A stretch of DNA of 19,099 nucleotides from Lachnospiraceae bacterium. Lineage in GTDB: Bacteria; Bacillota; Clostridia; Lachnospirales; Lachnospiraceae. Under the pieces are notes generated by a model that saw only the letters and a list, made by a program, of their open reading frames with translations, had not been told where the DNA came from and did no database searches. The position numbers and the translations under genes are program-made. The stretch spans positions 1 through 19,099 of the forward strand of contig JAFOIS010000128.1 in assembly GCA_017420605.1 (NCBI GenBank), in the 5' to 3' direction. How positions within the stretch are numbered: the first letter of the stretch is position 1; the number at the start of each line of letters is the position of its first letter. Shown one piece after another: positions 16,464-19,099 of this stretch.

Positions 16464-16500
16464 CGGCCACAGACGTTTTTTCCGGACAGAGGCGGCGGAG

Positions 16501-16526
16501 CTGTGCAGCGGATGCACAGGGGTTTT
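16501..16526 (+). terminator. Weak terminator-like hairpin after the PLP enzyme gene
   Basis: CTGTGCA (16501-16507) and TGCACAG (16513-16519) form a perfect 7-bp stem with a GCGGA loop, followed by GGGG then TTTT. The T-run is separated from the stem by several G, which weakens the call. A second 6-bp stem (GTCAGG 16449-16454, CCTGAC 16459-16464) overlaps the stop codon and is followed after about 11 nt by TTTTTT. Either could end the M16/PLP operon. Confidence 0.35.
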
Positions 16527-16578
16527 ACAAGAGAGCGGCGCCGGAATGCATTTCGGGTGCATTTTGAACGAGTTTTCC

Positions 16579-16607
16579 TTGCAGTCGCGCCTGTTTATTG
16601 TTACAAT
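16579..16607 (+). promoter_or_regulatory. Promoter of the EF-G-like gene
   Basis: -35 TTGCAG (16579-16584), a 17-bp spacer and -10 TACAAT (16602-16607) preceded by TGT, an extended -10. The predicted start near 16614 gives a leader of about 100 nt. Confidence 0.7.
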
Positions 16608-16623
16608 AATCCCAAATGGTCAA

Positions 16624-16680
16624 GGGTAGAATACCCATGATCCGGATTTTTGCGGCCGGAGCGGTCCGGAGTCCGGAATC
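16624..16680 (+). other. Structured 5' leader of the EF-G-like gene
   Basis: The leader holds a small perfect hairpin (GGGTA 16624-16628, TACCC 16632-16636, GAA loop). It also holds a longer imperfect stem pairing GATCCGGA (16639-16646) with TCCGGAATC (16672-16680), with one bulged A. CCGGA occurs four times, so alternative pairings exist. No T-tract follows, so it does not look like an attenuator. No known riboswitch class is recognised. Confidence 0.3.
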
Positions 16681-16701
16681 AAGAATACATCAATATAACT
16701 T

Positions 16702-16707
16702 GGAGGT
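16702..16707 (+). promoter_or_regulatory. Ribosome binding site fixing the EF-G-like start
   Basis: GGAGGT lies 5 nt before the ATG at 16713. The frame is open back to 16650, but that upstream part lies in the leader and has no such site. Confidence 0.85.
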
Positions 16708-16712
16708 CGCAT

Positions 16713-18818
16713 ATGAACGTTTACACAACTGACAAGATCCGCAACGTCGTTCTCCTCGGACACGGCGGTACCGGCAAGACCACGATCGCGGAAGCGATGG
16801 CGCACCTGACCGGCGTAACGAGCCGTATGGGGAATGTCACCGACGGAAATACCATCAGTGACTTTGATAAAGAAGAGATCAAAAGAAAATTCTCGATCTC
16901 GGCGTCGGTCGTTCCGATCGAATGGAATAAGATGAAGATCAACGTCCTGGATACACCGGGCTATTTCGATTTTGTCGGTGAAGCGTACGAAGCGGCTGCC
17001 GCCGCCGACGGCGCGGTCATCATCGTGGACGGCAAGAGCGGCCTGCAGGTCGGCGCGCAGAAGGCGTGGAGACTTTGCGACGACAAGAACCTTCCGCGTA
17101 TGATCTTCCTGACCTCCATGGATCTGGAAGACGCGAACTACGAACGCTGCATCGAACAGCTGAAGGAAGCTTTCGGCACGGGCATTGCGCCGCTGCAGAT
17201 GCCGATCAGGGAAGGCGGAAAGCTTACGGGCTATGTCGACATCGTCAAGCAGGCCGGTTTTGCGTACGGCGACAAGGGCAAAGAGACGCCCTGCGACGTG
17301 CCGGCGGCGCTTGCCGGAGAGCTCGAAGACGTCCGTGCCGCCCTTATGGAGACGGCCGCGGAGACGAGTGAAGAACTCATGGATACCTACTTCGAGAACG
17401 GCGAACTTTCGGAAGAAGAGATCGCCGGCGCGCTCGCGGGCGGCTGTGCGGAAGGCACCATCGTCCCGGTCCTTATCGGTTCCCCGGTCCAGCTCAAGGG
17501 CGTAGCAGGTCTCCTCAACGCGATCGCCGCGTATCTTCCGGCTCCTTCGCAGCGCACCCTCAAGGGCCAGTTCACGAAGAGCGGCGAAGAATATGCAGCC
17601 GATTATAAGGACGACGGCGAGAAGACGGCATACATCTGGAAGACCATGGTCGATCCGTTCATCGGCAAGTATTCGCTGATCAAGGTCGGTTCCGGCGTGA
17701 TCCGCGGTGAAGATACGCTGTTTGACGCGGAAGAGGGCACGGACGAGCGTCTCGGCAAAGTCTATGTGATCCGCGGCAACAAGCCGGAAGAAGTGGCGGA
17801 ACTGCACGCCGGCGACATCGGCGCGCTGACGAAGCTTTCCGATACCTGCGGCACGGGCGATACGCTTTCCACCAAGGCGAACCCGATCGTCTTCCCGAAG
17901 GCGGAACTGCCGCAGCCGTATACCTACAAGCGTTACCGCGCCGTCAAGAAGGGCGACGAAGACAAGATCGGCCAGTGCCTGGCCCGTCTTGCCGCAGAAG
18001 ACCAGACGATCAGGAACGTCGTCGACGCCGAGAACCACCAGAGCCTTCTCTACGGTATGGGCGAGCAGCATCTCGACATCATCGCGAGCAAGCTGAAAGA
18101 GCGTTACAAGGTCGAGATCGAACTCGTCGAACCGCGTGTTGCCTTCAAGGAAACGATCCGCGGCAACTCCGACGTCGAAGGAAAGCACAAGAAGCAGTCC
18201 GGCGGCCACGGTCAGTACGGTCACGTCAAGATGCGCTTCTCGCCGAGCGGCAACCAGAACGAAGCGTTCGAGTTCGAACAGGTCGTCGTCGGCGGCACGG
18301 TTCCGAAGAACTATTTCCCGGCTGTTGAAAAGGGACTTACGGAAGCTGTTCAGGCAGGCCCGCTGGCCGCTTATCCGGTCGTCGGCGTCAAGGCTACCCT
18401 GTACGACGGTTCCTATCACCCGGTCGACTCCTCCGAGCAGGCGTTCAAGACCGCGACCCATAAGGCGTTCAAGGAAGGCTTCCTCAAGGCGAACCCGATC
18501 CTTCTTGAACCCATCGTGAACCTCAAGGTCGTCGTTCCGAACGAGTATACCGGCGACGTCATGGGCGACCTCAACAAGAGACGCGGCCGCGTGCTCGGCA
18601 TGAACCCGGATCATGATCATAAGGGCTTCACGATCGTCGAGGCGGAGATCCCGCAGCTCGAGATCTACGGCTACGGCACGACCCTCCGTTCGATGACCGG
18701 CGGCAGCGGCGATTTCTCCTTCGAGTTCGTCCGCTATGAACAGGCGCCGCAGGATATCCAGGAGAAGCAGATCAAGGCCCGCGCCGATATGCTGAACGAA
18801 AACGCGGACGAAGACTGA
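16713..18818 (+). CDS. Elongation factor G-like GTPase (EF-G2 type paralogue)
   Basis: The 701-aa product has the EF-G five-domain layout. Seen in order: a P-loop GHGGTGKT (residues 16-23); a switch I-like NTISDFDKEE with T47; a G3 motif DTPGYFDF (80-87); a G' insert; domain II; a domain III core (GMGEQHLDI); domain IV (VAFKETIRG, SGGHGQYGHV); and domain V with a C-terminal GGSGDFSFEFVRYEQAP. Canonical EF-G has GHVDAGKT and DTPGHVDF. The GHGG and DTPGY variants are typical of the EF-G2/FusA2-like subfamily rather than the main translocase. In addition the G4 motif, normally NKxD, reads TSMD (134-137), which should alter guanine recognition. The start at 16713 is fixed by GGAGGT. The gene is transcribed alone, with its own promoter and a hairpin array behind it. 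Involvement in translation or ribosome rescue is inferred; the main translocase gene is presumably elsewhere. Confidence 0.88.
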   Translation: MNVYTTDKIRNVVLLGHGGTGKTTIAEAMAHLTGVTSRMGNVTDGNTISDFDKEEIKRKFSISASVVPIEWNKMKINVLDTPGYFDFVGEAYEAAAAADGAVIIVDGKSGLQVGAQKAWRLCDDKNLPRMIFLTSMDLEDANYERCIEQLKEAFGTGIAPLQMPIREGGKLTGYVDIVKQAGFAYGDKGKETPCDVPAALAGELEDVRAALMETAAETSEELMDTYFENGELSEEEIAGALAGGCAEGTIVPVLIGSPVQLKGVAGLLNAIAAYLPAPSQRTLKGQFTKSGEEYAADYKDDGEKTAYIWKTMVDPFIGKYSLIKVGSGVIRGEDTLFDAEEGTDERLGKVYVIRGNKPEEVAELHAGDIGALTKLSDTCGTGDTLSTKANPIVFPKAELPQPYTYKRYRAVKKGDEDKIGQCLARLAAEDQTIRNVVDAENHQSLLYGMGEQHLDIIASKLKERYKVEIELVEPRVAFKETIRGNSDVEGKHKKQSGGHGQYGHVKMRFSPSGNQNEAFEFEQVVVGGTVPKNYFPAVEKGLTEAVQAGPLAAYPVVGVKATLYDGSYHPVDSSEQAFKTATHKAFKEGFLKANPILLEPIVNLKVVVPNEYTGDVMGDLNKRRGRVLGMNPDHDHKGFTIVEAEIPQLEIYGYGTTLRSMTGGSGDFSFEFVRYEQAPQDIQEKQIKARADMLNENADED

Positions 18819-18850
18819 TCCTCCGCCGTCAAAACTTCATAGAATCACAG

Positions 18851-18895
18851 AAGCGGATAAGGAACGCCATGCGGCGTGACCTTATCCGCTTTTTT
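18851..18895 (+). terminator. Intrinsic terminator after the EF-G-like gene, hairpin copy 1
   Basis: A perfect 12-bp stem, AAGCGGATAAGG (18851-18862) with CCTTATCCGCTT (18880-18891), contains an inner stem ACGCC/GGCGT and runs into TTTTTT (18890-18895). It begins 32 bp after the stop codon. This is a strong rho-independent terminator for the plus strand. Confidence 0.9.
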
Positions 18896-18915
18896 GCGGT
18901 TCCGAAACAGATCAG

Positions 18916-18959
18916 AGCAGATAAGAAACGCCATGCGGCGTGACCTTATCCGCTTTTTT
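18916..18959 (+). terminator. Tandem terminator hairpin copy 2
   Basis: AGCAGATAAG (18916-18925) pairs with CTTATCCGCT (18945-18954) with one A:C mismatch and is followed by TTTTTT (18954-18959). The inner ACGCC/GGCGT stem is the same as in copy 1. Confidence 0.75.
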
Positions 18960-18980
18960 GCGGTTCCGAAACAGATTGGA

Positions 18981-19017
18981 GCGGATAAGTAACGCCGGTA
19001 AAAGCTTTCTTATCCGC
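18981..19017 (+). other. Third copy of the hairpin, without a T-tract
   Basis: GCGGATAAG (18981-18989) pairs perfectly with CTTATCCGC (19009-19017). The interior differs from copies 1 and 2 (AACGCCGGTAAAAGCTTT), and no T-run follows. It is a divergent or decayed copy, or it serves another role. Confidence 0.7.
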
Positions 19018-19099
19018 GTCTGTCTTATGTGGGAAAGGAGAGCCCGGGGCGGGAAAAAAGCAGCGGAAAATTAACAAAAAATAAAGACTAATTGTTGCA

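Larger units (their letters stand above)
18851..19017 (+). repeat. Three-copy tandem repeat, 64-bp period, carrying terminator-like hairpins
   Basis: The left arms start at 18853, 18917 and 18981, exactly 64 bp apart. From the AACGCC after the left arm through the linker GCGGTTCCGAAACAGAT, copies 1 and 2 are identical for about 50 bp. Copy 3 keeps the stem but not the interior or the T-run. The bases after it, to 19099, are increasingly A+T-rich and show no gene or convincing promoter. Confidence 0.85.

Noticed and set aside
16447..16629. A 60-codon plus-strand frame between the PLP enzyme and EF-G-like genes
   Set aside because: It starts inside the previous gene, runs through the promoter of the next one, and has no ribosome binding site.
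16620..18620. A 666-codon minus-strand open frame opposite the EF-G-like gene
   Set aside because: The plus strand encodes a complete EF-G fold with promoter and ribosome binding site; the antisense frame has no motif support.

Overview
The window comes from a G+C-rich anaerobic Firmicute, most probably a gut Clostridia-type bacterium. The basis is inference from gene content: an adjacent pheS-pheT pair, queA, a tandem radical SAM/SPASM protein (an oxygen-sensitive enzyme class), a MtaA/URO-D-type protein, a clostridial-style M16C peptidase with S-layer-homology-like repeats, an EF-G2-type paralogue, and strong AGGAGG-type ribosome binding sites. No rRNA, tRNA, CRISPR, phage or insertion-sequence feature was seen.

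Layout. 1-3287 (+): the 3' part of pheS and complete pheT, ending at a clear intrinsic terminator (3314-3338). 3369-4448 (+): queA, overlapping tail-to-tail by 11 bp with the next gene. 4438-7657 (-): a probable two-gene operon. Its first gene is a 779-aa protein with two complete radical SAM + SPASM modules; the second is a small two-helix membrane protein with a His/Asp-rich tail. An extended -10 promoter at 7694-7702 serves this operon. 7658-7859 is a compact divergent control region with two promoters and two dyad symmetries. 7860-8780 (+): a secreted lipoprotein of unknown function. 8799-11423 (-): an MFS transporter followed by a URO-D/corrinoid-methyltransferase-like protein, probably one operon, with a 17-bp perfect palindrome upstream. 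11614-16463 (+): a secreted lipoprotein M16C zinc peptidase with a C-terminal SLH-like tail, followed after 11 bp by a class V PLP enzyme. 16713-18818 (+): an EF-G-like GTPase with its own promoter, followed by three tandem terminator-like hairpins on a 64-bp period (18851-19017).

How the genes fit together. pheST charge tRNA-Phe, queA makes queuosine in tRNA, and the EF-G paralogue belongs to translation. The rest is accessory: a possible peptide- or protein-modifying radical SAM locus, an uptake-plus-methyl-transfer pair, and an exported peptidase with a PLP enzyme. The most unusual items are the twin radical SAM protein, the M16-SLH lipoprotein, the EF-G paralogue with altered G3 and G4 motifs, and the repeated terminator array. 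Starts at 5244, 7657, 11423 and 16713 were moved inward from the longest open frames because ribosome binding sites or promoters support the internal ATG codons.
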